64,000 nucleotides of DNA from JAYWXI01 sp036016955 (GTDB lineage Bacteria; Bacteroidota; Bacteroidia; Flavobacteriales; Weeksellaceae), in the NCBI RefSeq assembly GCF_036016955.1, contig NZ_JAYWXI010000003.1, positions 124,001-188,000 of the forward strand, in the 5' to 3' direction. The notes beneath the pieces were generated by a model. The model did not search any database, was not told the origin of the DNA, and was given only the letters and a program-made list of their open reading frames with translations. The position numbers and the translations under genes are program-made. Positions within the stretch are counted from its first letter, which is position 1. The number at the start of each line of letters is the position of its first letter. This document shows positions 41,745 to 51,333 of the stretch, piece after piece.

Positions 41745-44700
41745 TTAGGGGGTCTTTTTGCTGTTCGCATTAAATTTAATACGGGAAAATACAGCCAATA
41801 CCACCATTGCCAATGCACCGAGGTAAACCCATAAAGGCACAGGAACGGGATCGCCCGCTGCATAGGAGTGCAGGCCACTAAGGTAATAGTTTACCCCGAA
41901 GTAGGTCATAATAATCGAACTGATGGACACCATGGAAGCCACATGAAAAGCCCATCGGCCTCTCAGCCCCGGAACCAAACGCATATGCAATACAAACGCA
42001 TAAACCATTACCGAAATAAAAGCCCAAGTTTCCTTCGGATCCCAGCTCCAATAACGTCCCCAAGATTCGTTAGCCCAAATGCCTCCAAGGAAAGTTCCCA
42101 CGGTTAGGGCATACAGTCCTATCGTTAAAGACATTTCGGAAACAATGGTCAATTCCTTAATGGTACTTTCGTTATGCCGTTTAAAGTTGTTTTTATCCGC
42201 CAAAATATAGAAAATCAAGCACAGAACAGCAATCACAAACGACAGTCCGAAGAAACCGTAACTTGCCGTAATGATCGCCACATGGATAATTAACCAATAC
42301 GATTTAAGCACGGGGACCAAAGGGGTAATTTGAGGGTCGAGCGCCGAACCTCCGTGTGCAAATCCCATCATAATCACGGCTACCATAAAACCCGAAGCCG
42401 GAATTAAAGCATTGGCATTTTTATACAAAACCAAACCGGCGGTAATCCCCACCCAGGAAATGAATACAATGGCTTCGTAACCGTTACTCCAAGGCGCGTG
42501 TCCCGAAATATACCACCGTCCGATTAGTCCAAAAAACTGAAGCACATAGCCGATGCATCCCACCGCAATGAGCCCTTTGATGATTTTGTTCAGCATTTTA
42601 TTAGGACGGAATAATTCGATAAAGCCCAAAAGAACCAAAAGCCCTCCGATAAAGGTATAGAAAATCAACAGTTTAAAATTGATGTCAACTTTATTCATGA
42701 AAACTTCCAGATCCACTTTGCTTTTGGCTGGAACCACATTTTTTCCCCAGGTTTGTTGGTACTGAGAAAGCTTTTCCAATTCTTTATCCGCCTTTGCCCA
42801 GTTGCCGCTCTGTTGGGCATCCAATACGGACGAAAAATAAGGCCCCATCACGTTCTGAGCCTCCATGTCCGGCTCAAAATTTTTATCCAACCAAGAGTGC
42901 CACGTAGAATTTGGGTCGTTTTTCACCGGAACGATACGCATGAGCTGACCACTGAAAAATTCATTAAAAATCTGAACCCTCTCGTTCACCTTAATAACTT
43001 CTTTATCGTAGTTGCTCTGTTCGGCAGGTTTTTTGGCAAACGCCTCCTGATAATCCTCCTCTAAAACATACCTTAGGTTTCCATTGCCATCGGACGGAAA
43101 TAGGTTCATCAGACTGGTGTATCCGTCTTCGTTGGCTTTGGTCTTTCTTCTTAGTTCTTCTCCGCCTTTGTCGCCGATTTTAATCATTGGAACCATAGCC
43201 CAGCTCGGCGCGTCGGTATTGACGGAAAGAAACCATTGTTCCGCCGTAAGGTATTTGTCTTTTTTGGAGTCGTAAAACTTATCCCTTTTGTAAAGTTTTC
43301 GCAATACATCCAAGGCTTGCGTGTTAAGGGGAACAATACGTCCTTCGTAGTTTTGAACCAAAAGATAGCCGAATTTTTCAGCGTGTTCTTTTGATATTTT
43401 GTTTCGGGCAATGGCTTCTTCCGGCGAAATTACCCGCATAGCCGCCATGGAGCGTGCCACCGAATTTTGCGATTTTGCTTCCGATTTCACCTTTTCTTCC
43501 GTCTTATGTGCACTATCGGCATGCAGTGTTCCGTCGGCGTGCCTGTGCATTCCTTCCGCAGGCTGTTCGGTGATTTTTTGATGGTCGCGGCTTCCGTCGT
43601 GCGTGCCGTGGGTTTCTATCTTCTGCGCTCCTATTCCCAAGGACATCAGCAGTGCCAAAACCGTAACCGTCTTCTTTTTATTTAAATTTCTAAGCATCGA
43701 ATTGAGTTTCCAAAAGTGTGTTCCCTTCCAAAAGAAAATGACAAACATCGAAACAAAAAGAAGGAAATACCCTATGTAAGTGATTAAAGTCCCCCACCAA
43801 TCGTGATTGACGGAAAGGTGGGTCCCCCGCTGATCTTGGTCGAAACTGGCTTGAAAAAAACGATACCCTTTGTGATTCAATACGTTGTTCATATAGATTT
43901 TGTAGGGAGTTTGTTTTCCTTCATCAATGATTTGAACATGACTTTCGTAAGCACTCGGCGACGAACTTCCCGGATACGTTTCCATGACGAAATCATCCAG
44001 CTTCAGGGCAAAAGGTGTATGATAGACCTTCGGTCCGAATCCCAGCATGACGTTCATTCCGTCCAGTGTAATTTGTTTAAAAAGATTGGGGTTCCCTTTT
44101 TCAACCGGAAGTTCCACTTGGGTTTTTGTGACAGGCCCCTGAACCTCTACGAGCAACTGATCCGGTAATGCCCGGTCTTTCTTTTTATCGCCTTCAAACG
44201 CTTTTAGCGTTCCTTTCCGAAGCCCTTCCGGAACCACAATTCGATTATCGCCAATGGTATAGAGGCTTCGCAGGCTCAAAGGTTGGTATTCTTCTTTTTT
44301 CACCTCGCCGTTCTGTTGGGTTGCCATAACCATATAATTGGCATCAACAGGCGTTTTGATATACAATTTTCCATCCTCTCCTTTTTTGAATTCGATGGCC
44401 CCCTCAATGGGACGATTGAAACTCACCAAAGTTCCCTTCATGGATTTGGACTCGCCACTTTTCAAAAAGTAATCCACCCTTCCGTTATCTCCGGCGTAGA
44501 CGAAATGCAGGTATTCCGTCCCGTTGTTATCCGCAATAAGACTGTCCTTTTTCCTTTGAACATAAGCCAGTTGTTTCACGCTAATCTTTTTGCCGTGGTA
44601 GTCGTAGCTGGCATTGAAGCGGTGAGGAAGCAAACGACCAATAATCGATTTTTCCCTTGCCACATCCGGCACCATCATAAAAGGAATATCTTGATAATTA

Positions 44701-45098
44701 AGCACTTCCCCTTTTTCTTCAATTTGAATTTTGAAGAAGTTTTTATCCGTGATGATTTCGTTGGAGGTTTCGCCCTCGCGTATCAACATCAGCCCTTCGT
44801 AACTGATATAACGGGTGATCGCCCCTCCGACAAAAATAAAAACAAAAGCCAAGTGGAAAATAAGTACCGGCAGTTTTTCCTTTCGCCAAAGACGGTAGCG
44901 TTCGATATTTCCCACGAAATTTAGGATTAGAAGAAGCATCACCAATTCAAACCACTTGGCCTCGTAGATCAAAGCCTTGGCCGTAGGAGTTCCGTAGTCA
45001 TTCTCCAAAAAAGTGGCATACGCCATTGCAAAAGCGTAAACGACAAAAAGAACCGCCATGGTTCGGGTCGAAATAAGAATATTCTGTATTGTTTTCAT
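41745..45098 (-). CDS. cytochrome c biogenesis protein, ResB-CcsA fusion
   Basis: A system II cytochrome c maturation protein, 1117 residues, delivering and attaching heme to apocytochrome c outside the membrane. Residues 1-470 form a ResB (CcsB-like) part with early transmembrane helices and a large periplasmic domain. A second hydrophobic, signal-like segment (TVTVLALLMSLGIG) sits near 475. It is followed by a His-rich stretch (about 493-530, including THGTHDG and MHRHADGTLHADSAH) and an extra periplasmic domain to about 800. The C-terminal CcsA part (about 820-1117) has the heme-handling WWD motif WGRYWSWDPKETW near 1013. It is the last gene before a strong terminator. Confidence 0.94.
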   Translation of the reverse strand: MKTIQNILISTRTMAVLFVVYAFAMAYATFLENDYGTPTAKALIYEAKWFELVMLLLILNFVGNIERYRLWRKEKLPVLIFHLAFVFIFVGGAITRYISYEGLMLIREGETSNEIITDKNFFKIQIEEKGEVLNYQDIPFMMVPDVAREKSIIGRLLPHRFNASYDYHGKKISVKQLAYVQRKKDSLIADNNGTEYLHFVYAGDNGRVDYFLKSGESKSMKGTLVSFNRPIEGAIEFKKGEDGKLYIKTPVDANYMVMATQQNGEVKKEEYQPLSLRSLYTIGDNRIVVPEGLRKGTLKAFEGDKKKDRALPDQLLVEVQGPVTKTQVELPVEKGNPNLFKQITLDGMNVMLGFGPKVYHTPFALKLDDFVMETYPGSSSPSAYESHVQIIDEGKQTPYKIYMNNVLNHKGYRFFQASFDQDQRGTHLSVNHDWWGTLITYIGYFLLFVSMFVIFFWKGTHFWKLNSMLRNLNKKKTVTVLALLMSLGIGAQKIETHGTHDGSRDHQKITEQPAEGMHRHADGTLHADSAHKTEEKVKSEAKSQNSVARSMAAMRVISPEEAIARNKISKEHAEKFGYLLVQNYEGRIVPLNTQALDVLRKLYKRDKFYDSKKDKYLTAEQWFLSVNTDAPSWAMVPMIKIGDKGGEELRRKTKANEDGYTSLMNLFPSDGNGNLRYVLEEDYQEAFAKKPAEQSNYDKEVIKVNERVQIFNEFFSGQLMRIVPVKNDPNSTWHSWLDKNFEPDMEAQNVMGPYFSSVLDAQQSGNWAKADKELEKLSQYQQTWGKNVVPAKSKVDLEVFMNKVDINFKLLIFYTFIGGLLVLLGFIELFRPNKMLNKIIKGLIAVGCIGYVLQFFGLIGRWYISGHAPWSNGYEAIVFISWVGITAGLVLYKNANALIPASGFMVAVIMMGFAHGGSALDPQITPLVPVLKSYWLIIHVAIITASYGFFGLSFVIAVLCLIFYILADKNNFKRHNESTIKELTIVSEMSLTIGLYALTVGTFLGGIWANESWGRYWSWDPKETWAFISVMVYAFVLHMRLVPGLRGRWAFHVASMVSISSIIMTYFGVNYYLSGLHSYAAGDPVPVPLWVYLGALAMVVLAVFSRIKFNANSKKTP

Positions 45099-45182
45099 AA
45101 AAATTCAATCTGTTGAAAAACAAGATTTTGAAGTTGAAAAATCTTTTGCATTCGCTTTTTCCGGTTGGGGCAAAAAGACAGA

Positions 45183-45249
45183 AAGCCTTGCAAAAATACG
45201 TTCTATAAATTTAATATGCGAATTTGAAAACCAAATTTTTACAAGGCTT
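45183..45249. repeat. imperfect inverted repeat in the ccsBA / HD-hydrolase intergenic region
   Basis: Arms AAGCCTTGCAAAAAT (45183-45197) and ATTTTTACAAGGCTT (45235-45249) pair over 15 bases with one mismatch, 37 bases apart. They lie between divergent genes. The surrounding 277 bases hold no gene. Confidence 0.5.
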
Positions 45250-45351
45250 GTTTTGCCTTTCTTAGGGACAAAAAACGAGGTATGGTAAAAAATCAGGTTT
45301 TTAATCCCCAAATAAAATCCATGAAAAACCATCGGCATTGAAGGGATTTAG

Positions 45352-45359
45352 TATTTTTG
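45352..45359 (+). promoter_or_regulatory. -7 promoter element for the HD hydrolase gene
   Basis: TATTTTTG, an exact TAnnTTTG, 16 bases upstream of the ATG at 45376. No TTG at canonical spacing. Confidence 0.4.
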
Positions 45360-45375
45360 CACCAATAATTTGGTT

Positions 45376-45819
45376 ATGACAAAAGAAGCATTGCTAAATA
45401 AAGCTATAAAAATAGCGGATAAGGCCCACAAAGGACAAACCGACAAGTACGATGCACCCTATATCGGCCATGTCATGCGGGTTACCCATTACGGCAAAAC
45501 TTTGGACGAAAAAATTGTTGGAGCGTTGCATGACGTGGTGGAAGATTGTGAAGATTTCGATTTCGACTACCTTCGGAGCGAAGGCTTTCCCGAGTACATT
45601 CTTTTTGCGGTAAAGTGCCTTACCAAACTCGACAAAGACGAACCTTACGACGATTTCATCAGAAGGATTGAAGCGTCGCCCTTAGCCGTTGCCGTGAAAA
45701 TAAACGATTTGAGGGACAATATGGATTTGCGCCGTCTGAACAAACCTCTTTCGGAAAAAGACCTGAAGCGGTTTAACAAATACCTGAAAGCTTACCGTTA
45801 TTTGGTTGAGAAGTATTAA
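45376..45819 (+). CDS. small RelA/SpoT-type HD hydrolase
   Basis: A 147-residue single-domain HD phosphohydrolase. The ligands follow the SpoT/MESH1 pattern: AHKGQTDKYDAPYIGHVMRV (His near 32), GALHDVVEDC (HD at 52-53) and VKINDLRDNMDLRRL (Asp near 114, equivalent to VKLADRLHN of SpoT). There is no synthetase, TGS or ACT domain, so it could be a stand-alone (p)ppGpp hydrolase like MESH1 or act on another nucleotide. It is shorter than the ~180 residues of MESH1. An in-frame TTG lies two codons upstream of the chosen ATG. A -7 element and a terminator frame it as monocistronic. Confidence 0.85.
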   Translation: MTKEALLNKAIKIADKAHKGQTDKYDAPYIGHVMRVTHYGKTLDEKIVGALHDVVEDCEDFDFDYLRSEGFPEYILFAVKCLTKLDKDEPYDDFIRRIEASPLAVAVKINDLRDNMDLRRLNKPLSEKDLKRFNKYLKAYRYLVEKY

Positions 45820-45942
45820 GGGGGAAAGCTATCATTCTATTCGAACCCGAAAAATAGTATCCGAAATTTGGTTATCGCTAAGCCGATGAATTCGGAAAAG
45901 AACCACCATCTGATGTTTCGTGGTTGTTAGTTATATGAGATT

Positions 45943-45972
45943 AAAAAAGCATCCTAAAAAGGATGCTTTTTT
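45943..45972 (+). terminator. intrinsic terminator downstream of the HD hydrolase gene
   Basis: AAAAAAGCATCC / GGATGCTTTTTT, a 12-bp perfect stem with a 6-nt loop, about 120 bases past the stop. Confidence 0.85.
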
Positions 45973-45994
45973 TGGTGGGTTCATTCTTTTCAAA

Positions 45995-46018
45995 AAACGG
46001 AGCGATCATGCTCCGTTT
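45995..46018 (-). terminator. intrinsic terminator after purL
   Basis: AAACGGAGC / GCTCCGTTT, a 9-bp stem with a 6-nt loop, followed on the minus strand by T residues; 24 bases past the purL stop. Confidence 0.85.
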
Positions 46019-46042
46019 CTTTGGTTTTTAAGATTAATAGAA

Positions 46043-49000
46043 TTACTTAAAGTAATCCACTCCGTTTTTAAAGATGTTGTGGTAGTTGGCGTCGGGAATG
46101 TTTTTCAGTAAACCTTCGGCGTAGCGCTCCGGATGTCCCATACGGCCATAAATTTTGCCGCATTCGCTGGTAATTCCCTCTATTCCGAAGAACGAATTAT
46201 TCGGGTTAAACGGCATACCGTGAGCCACATTGCCTTCCAAATCAACGTATTGTGTAGCAATCTGTCCTTTTTGGTAGAGCTCACTCAAAACTGCTTCATT
46301 GGCAATAAAGCGTCCTTCTCCGTGCGAAATAGGAATGGTGTAAATCTGATTTTTCATTCCCTTCAGCCATGGGGAAGCATCGTTGACTACTTTTACGTGA
46401 ACCATTTGGGAAATATGTCGTCCAATGGCATTGTGTGCCAATGTTGGCGAATGCTCATTTAAATCGCGAATCTGCCCGTAAGGCAAAAGCCCCGATTTCA
46501 CCAAAGCCTGAAAGCCGTTGCAAATTCCCAAAATCATACCGTCTCTTTCCAAAAGACGATGGACTGCCGCTTTCATTTTTTCGTTTTTCAAAACGTTAAC
46601 GATGAATTTTGCCGAACCGTCCGGCTCATCTCCTGCAGAGAACCCTCCCGAAAACACGAGAATTTGAGATTGGTCAATGGCTTTGGCCCAAGCGTCGATG
46701 CTTTCACTAAGCCTTTGGGGATTCAGATTGACTAAAGGCAGGCTGCTGACCTCTGCGCCTTCTTTTCTGAACGCATTTTGGGTTTCGTACTCGCAGTTGG
46801 TTCCTGGAAATACCGGAGCAAAAACTTTGGGTTTGGCCAAGCCGTGCGAGCCGATATACACCGTTTTTTGCGTTTTTCCGTTAAGAGCTTCGTCCAAATT
46901 GACTACCACTTTGTCTTTTTCTTTCGTGGAAAATAAAGGTTCAAAAGTGGATTTATAGGCGGTTTTAAGCTCTTCGATATCAAAGAGTTCTCCGTTAATG
47001 TTCAGAGAGCCTTGTTCGATGACTCTACCAATTTCACGGCATCCTCTTCCATCCCAGTCGCCTTTCACTTCCATAATCATGGAACCGATGGCTTTCTCCA
47101 AAAGAAGGTTTTCCTCCAGGTTCACATCAGCTCCCAATCCGTTTCCAAAAGCCATTTTGGCCAAGGCAACCGCTACTCCCCCCTGTTTAATGGTTTTAAC
47201 TGATACGATTTTCCCTTCTCTAATTCCGTTGTAAATGCCCTCGAAAGCTTCTTTCAATCGGTCATAATCCGGCATGCCGTCCGCTTTCGCCTGATGGTGG
47301 AATAGGTAAATTCGGTTTCCTGCTTTTTTGAACTCGGGCGAAACCACCTCGGATTTGCGCCCGTGAGCACAAGCAAACGAAATAAGCGTCGGAGGAACGT
47401 TCAGCTCCTGATACGATCCGCTCATACTGTCTTTCCCGCCAATGGCAGCCAGTTTAAAATTCATTTGGGCATCGTAGGCTCCTAAAAGGGAAGCCAGTGG
47501 TTTGCCCCATTTTTCGTCGTGATGTCCTAATTTTTCAAAATATTCCTGAAAACTCAGGCGGATATTTCGATAATCGCCTCCCATAGCCACGATTTTTGCC
47601 ACACTTTCCACCACGGCATTGGCCGCTCCGATCATGGAGTTGGTGCTGGAAAGCTCCGCATCAAAGCCCCAAGAAGCCATCGAAACCGTTTCTACATCGC
47701 AAGCGTGCAATACCGGAAGCGTCTGTACACTTCCCTCCATTAAGGTTTCCTGATAACGTCCGCCGTAAGGCATCGCCACGGAGGTTCCTCCCACGGAAGC
47801 ATCGAACATTTCGACCAGCCCTTTCTGCGAAGCCACGTTTTTATCCTGAAGCAACGCCAAGAAATTAGCTTTATTGAAAGGAAGATGGGACGAGGTTACA
47901 TTTTTAAGGTGGGCCACTTCCACCGATTGGGATTTGGCACAACCGTTGGTATCCAAAAATGCACGACTCAAATCCACAATTTTCTGTCCTTGCCAAAACA
48001 TCTGCATCCGACCGCTGTCGGTTACTTTAGCAATCTCAAAAGCGTGGATGTTCTCTTTTTGACAAAACTCGATGAATTGGGTTTTGTCCTTTGCCTCAAT
48101 CACCACCGCCATTCTCTCCTGAGATTCGGAAATCGCCAGTTCCGTTCCGTTAAGCCCATCGTATTTCAGAGGCATTACGTCCAAGTGAATTTCCAAAGAT
48201 TCTGCAATTTCACCAATGGCGACCGAAACTCCACCAGCTCCGAAATCGTTCGATTTTTTAATTAAACGGGTTACTTCCGGGTTACGGAACAGACGCTGGA
48301 TTTTGCGCTCTTCCACTGCATTCCCTTTCTGAACTTCCGTAGACAGCGTATGGATGGAGGTTTCATCCTGTTCCTTAGAACTTCCCGTCGCACCGCCTAC
48401 CCCATCTCTTCCCGTCGCGCCTCCCAAAACGATAACCACATCGCCCGGCAGAGGTTTTTCCCTTTTTACCCAGTCTTTTGGCACTGCTCCTACCACAAAA
48501 CCGACTTCCATCCGTTTCGCTTTATACCCCTCGTGATAAATTTCATTTACCATTGTGGTTGCCAGACCAATCTGATTACCGTAAGAGGAATACCCGTTGG
48601 CCGCCTGCTTACTAATGGTTCTTTGAGGGAGTTTTCCCGGAAGGGTTTGGGAGACCGGTTCCAAAACATCCGCCGCTCCCGTCAAACGCATGGCCTGATA
48701 AACATAAGCCCGACCAGATAAAGGATCCCGAATCGCCCCACCCAAACAAGTGGACGCCCCACCAAAGGGTTCAATTTCCGTGGGGTGGTTGTGGGTTTCG
48801 TTTTTAAACAAAAGATACCATGGCTCTTTCTTTCCGTCGTATTCGGCCTCAATCTCAACCGTACACGCATTAATTTCGTCCGAGACCACCAAATTATCCA
48901 GTGCCCCGGTTTTATATAAATATTTCGCCGAAATTGTCCCCAAATCCATCAGGGAAATCGGACGATTTTCCCGCCCCAAAAAAGCGCGTTTCGCCTTATA

Positions 49001-49732
49001 ATCTTCAAAAATACGTTCTAAAACCTCCTGATACTCTCCCGAAAAGCGGACATTTGTAAGAGCCGTCTCGAACGTGGTATGACGGCAGTGATCGCTCCAG
49101 TAAGTATCCAGAACTTTAAGTTCGGTTTCGGTAGGATCCCGATCCTCGGATTGGTAGTAACGCTGGATGTGTTCCAAATCATCCAGTCCAAACGCAAAGC
49201 CATGGGCTTGGTAAAACTCGGCCAATGCGTCTTTAGAAAAATCTTTAAATCCTTCGTAAGTCAAAACCGCTTCGGGAGTCTCTTGTTTAGGCACTTCCAA
49301 AACCGACAAATCCTTCTCCTGACTCTCGACTTTATTGATGAGCAAATCTTTGACCCGAGCCAAATCTTCCTTGTCGATTCCAAAGAGTTCAATCAACTTC
49401 CCACTCCGAACCTCCGAACACTCGTTCCCCGTCAAAAGGGTAATGCACTGCTGTGCCGAATCAGCCCTTTGATCGTATTGCCCCGGAAGGTATTCCGTTG
49501 CAAAATAAAGCGACTGTGCCGGGTTATCCCGATGGAACAAATCCGTTACCGGATCCACGAAAGTCGTATGAAGAACCTTGTCAAATTCTTCGTCGCTGAC
49601 GCCAAAAACGTCATAAATCGTATAAACCTTAACCTGTTGGATATGGGGAATAATGTTTTTGATCTCATTGAAAACCTTAGGGCTTTCCACGTCAAACAAC
49701 CCTCTTTTCTCTACAAATAGTCTTTTGCTCAT
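46043..49732 (-). CDS. purL: phosphoribosylformylglycinamidine synthase (single-chain)
   Basis: The fourth step of purine synthesis, 1229 residues, the large single-chain form that contains its own glutaminase. The FGAM synthetase core has SDHCRHTTFETALTN (about 215), FKNETHNHPTEIEPFGGAST (about 313) and GGKDSMSGSY. The C-terminal glutaminase has the nucleophile Cys in GMILGICNGFQAL (about 1075), IPISHGEGRF, and the His-Glu pair in GRMGHPERYAEG at the end. No purQ or purS is therefore needed. It follows purB on the same strand with an intervening hairpin. Confidence 0.97.
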   Translation of the reverse strand: MSKRLFVEKRGLFDVESPKVFNEIKNIIPHIQQVKVYTIYDVFGVSDEEFDKVLHTTFVDPVTDLFHRDNPAQSLYFATEYLPGQYDQRADSAQQCITLLTGNECSEVRSGKLIELFGIDKEDLARVKDLLINKVESQEKDLSVLEVPKQETPEAVLTYEGFKDFSKDALAEFYQAHGFAFGLDDLEHIQRYYQSEDRDPTETELKVLDTYWSDHCRHTTFETALTNVRFSGEYQEVLERIFEDYKAKRAFLGRENRPISLMDLGTISAKYLYKTGALDNLVVSDEINACTVEIEAEYDGKKEPWYLLFKNETHNHPTEIEPFGGASTCLGGAIRDPLSGRAYVYQAMRLTGAADVLEPVSQTLPGKLPQRTISKQAANGYSSYGNQIGLATTMVNEIYHEGYKAKRMEVGFVVGAVPKDWVKREKPLPGDVVIVLGGATGRDGVGGATGSSKEQDETSIHTLSTEVQKGNAVEERKIQRLFRNPEVTRLIKKSNDFGAGGVSVAIGEIAESLEIHLDVMPLKYDGLNGTELAISESQERMAVVIEAKDKTQFIEFCQKENIHAFEIAKVTDSGRMQMFWQGQKIVDLSRAFLDTNGCAKSQSVEVAHLKNVTSSHLPFNKANFLALLQDKNVASQKGLVEMFDASVGGTSVAMPYGGRYQETLMEGSVQTLPVLHACDVETVSMASWGFDAELSSTNSMIGAANAVVESVAKIVAMGGDYRNIRLSFQEYFEKLGHHDEKWGKPLASLLGAYDAQMNFKLAAIGGKDSMSGSYQELNVPPTLISFACAHGRKSEVVSPEFKKAGNRIYLFHHQAKADGMPDYDRLKEAFEGIYNGIREGKIVSVKTIKQGGVAVALAKMAFGNGLGADVNLEENLLLEKAIGSMIMEVKGDWDGRGCREIGRVIEQGSLNINGELFDIEELKTAYKSTFEPLFSTKEKDKVVVNLDEALNGKTQKTVYIGSHGLAKPKVFAPVFPGTNCEYETQNAFRKEGAEVSSLPLVNLNPQRLSESIDAWAKAIDQSQILVFSGGFSAGDEPDGSAKFIVNVLKNEKMKAAVHRLLERDGMILGICNGFQALVKSGLLPYGQIRDLNEHSPTLAHNAIGRHISQMVHVKVVNDASPWLKGMKNQIYTIPISHGEGRFIANEAVLSELYQKGQIATQYVDLEGNVAHGMPFNPNNSFFGIEGITSECGKIYGRMGHPERYAEGLLKNIPDANYHNIFKNGVDYFK

Positions 49733-49785
49733 GTTTATTTTTTGAAATACTAGGCTAACGCCCTGCCTTGGTTCTTAATTAAAAA

Positions 49786-49806
49786 GTGCAGCCGACAAGA
49801 CTGCAC
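49786..49806 (-). terminator. weak hairpin between purB and purL
   Basis: GTGCAG / CTGCAC, a 6-bp stem with a 9-nt loop, followed on the minus strand by five T. It is 12 bases past the purB stop and could be a leaky terminator or attenuator before purL. Confidence 0.5.
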
Positions 49807-49818
49807 GAAACGATTAAA

Positions 49819-51246
49819 TCAAACTTTCAGATCCACTTCCAAGCCGATTTCATGCGCATAACGATCGATAATCGGTTGCGCTTCGTTACGGATAAATTCC
49901 TCGGTCTGAACCGGAGCAAATCCAATGAAGTTTTTAGGATCCAGAACTTCCATGATTTTGGTTTTATCCATTCTTAAGCGCTCATCGTTCATCATACGTT
50001 GCAATAAATCGTTTTCCTTGCCTTCCATTTTTACTTTTTTACTGGCTTCCATGGAATGCTGACGGATAATTTCATGAATCTCTTGGCGGTCGCCTCCTGC
50101 CTTAACCTCCTCCATAATAATGTACTCGGTCGCCATAAAAGGAAGTTCCTCCATGATATGCTTGTTGATACGGTTTTCGTACACCACCAAACCGCTCATA
50201 ATGTTATTCCAAATCAAAAGAATTGCATCCACTGCCAAAAACGCCTGTGGAATGGTCAACCGCTTATTGGCCGAATCATCCAACGTCCTTTCAAACCATT
50301 GCGTGGAAGCCACCATCGCCGAACTGGACGAAAGTGACATAACGTACTTCGCCAAAGCTCCAATCCTCTCCGAGCGCATCGGATTTCGCTTATAAGCCAT
50401 TGCCGAAGAGCCAATTTGATTTTTTTCAAACGGTTCTTCAATTTCTTTAAGATTTTGCAAAAGCCGCAAATCGTTGGTAAATTTATGAGCCGATTGCGCG
50501 ATATTAGATAGTAAAGCAACCACTTTGGCGTCCACTTTCCGATCGTAAGTTTGCCCCGAAACTCCAAAAACCTTATCGAACCCAAAGCGAGCCGACAAAG
50601 CCTTATCCAAATGTTTCACCTTGGCATAGTCCCCACCAAAAAGCTCCAAAAAGCTGGCGGCCGTTCCCGTGGTTCCCTTAACCCCTCGAAAACGGAGCGT
50701 TTCGAGGAAAAATTCAAGCTCCTCAAAATCCAAAATAAGAGATTGAAGCCACAAAGTCGCCCGTTTACCGACCGTCGTCAACTGGGCCGGCTGAAAATGA
50801 GTAAACCCAAGCGTCGGCAAATCTTTATACTTCAAAGCAAAGTCCGAAAGATTTTTGATGACGTTAACCAACTGCTTACGGATAATAAGTAAACCGTCTC
50901 TAATCTGGATTAAATCCGTATTATCCCCCACAAAAGCCGAGGTCGCCCCCAAATGAATAATCCCTTTAGCCAAAGGAGCGACGTCACCATACGTATGCAC
51001 GTGCGCCATCACATCATGACGGAATTTTTTCTCGTATTCAGCGGCTTTTTGATAATCAATATTAGTGGCTTGATCTTTAAGCTGTTGGATTTGTTCGTCC
51101 GTGATGTCTAACCCCAGTTCTTTCTCGATTTCTGCCAAGGCGATCCAAAGCTTTCTCCAATTTTGAAATTTGTTGTCCGGTGAAAAGTTAAAAAGCATCT
51201 CCTTGCTGGAATAACGCTCTTCCAACGGGTTCTTATAGGCATCCAT
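49819..51246 (-). CDS. purB: adenylosuccinate lyase
   Basis: Cleaves SAICAR and adenylosuccinate in purine synthesis, 475 residues. The fumarase/aspartase superfamily signature is GSSAMAYKRNPMRSERIGAL (about residues 283-302, containing the catalytic serine loop). It also has TTVGKRATLWLQS, HLGATSAFVGDNTD and GFTHFQPAQLTTV. The length fits the longer, vertebrate-like PurB group. It is directly upstream of purL, giving a small purine cluster; the other pur genes are not in the window. TATTTTTG in the leader resembles a -7 element. Confidence 0.97.
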   Translation of the reverse strand: MDAYKNPLEERYSSKEMLFNFSPDNKFQNWRKLWIALAEIEKELGLDITDEQIQQLKDQATNIDYQKAAEYEKKFRHDVMAHVHTYGDVAPLAKGIIHLGATSAFVGDNTDLIQIRDGLLIIRKQLVNVIKNLSDFALKYKDLPTLGFTHFQPAQLTTVGKRATLWLQSLILDFEELEFFLETLRFRGVKGTTGTAASFLELFGGDYAKVKHLDKALSARFGFDKVFGVSGQTYDRKVDAKVVALLSNIAQSAHKFTNDLRLLQNLKEIEEPFEKNQIGSSAMAYKRNPMRSERIGALAKYVMSLSSSSAMVASTQWFERTLDDSANKRLTIPQAFLAVDAILLIWNNIMSGLVVYENRINKHIMEELPFMATEYIIMEEVKAGGDRQEIHEIIRQHSMEASKKVKMEGKENDLLQRMMNDERLRMDKTKIMEVLDPKNFIGFAPVQTEEFIRNEAQPIIDRYAHEIGLEVDLKV

Positions 51247-51333
51247 TAATTAAATTTACTTTTATTTAGATGCACAAAAATAGTTTTTTTTACGGAGATT
51301 TAAAAGAAGAACTTTATATTCCCCTTTTTTCTT

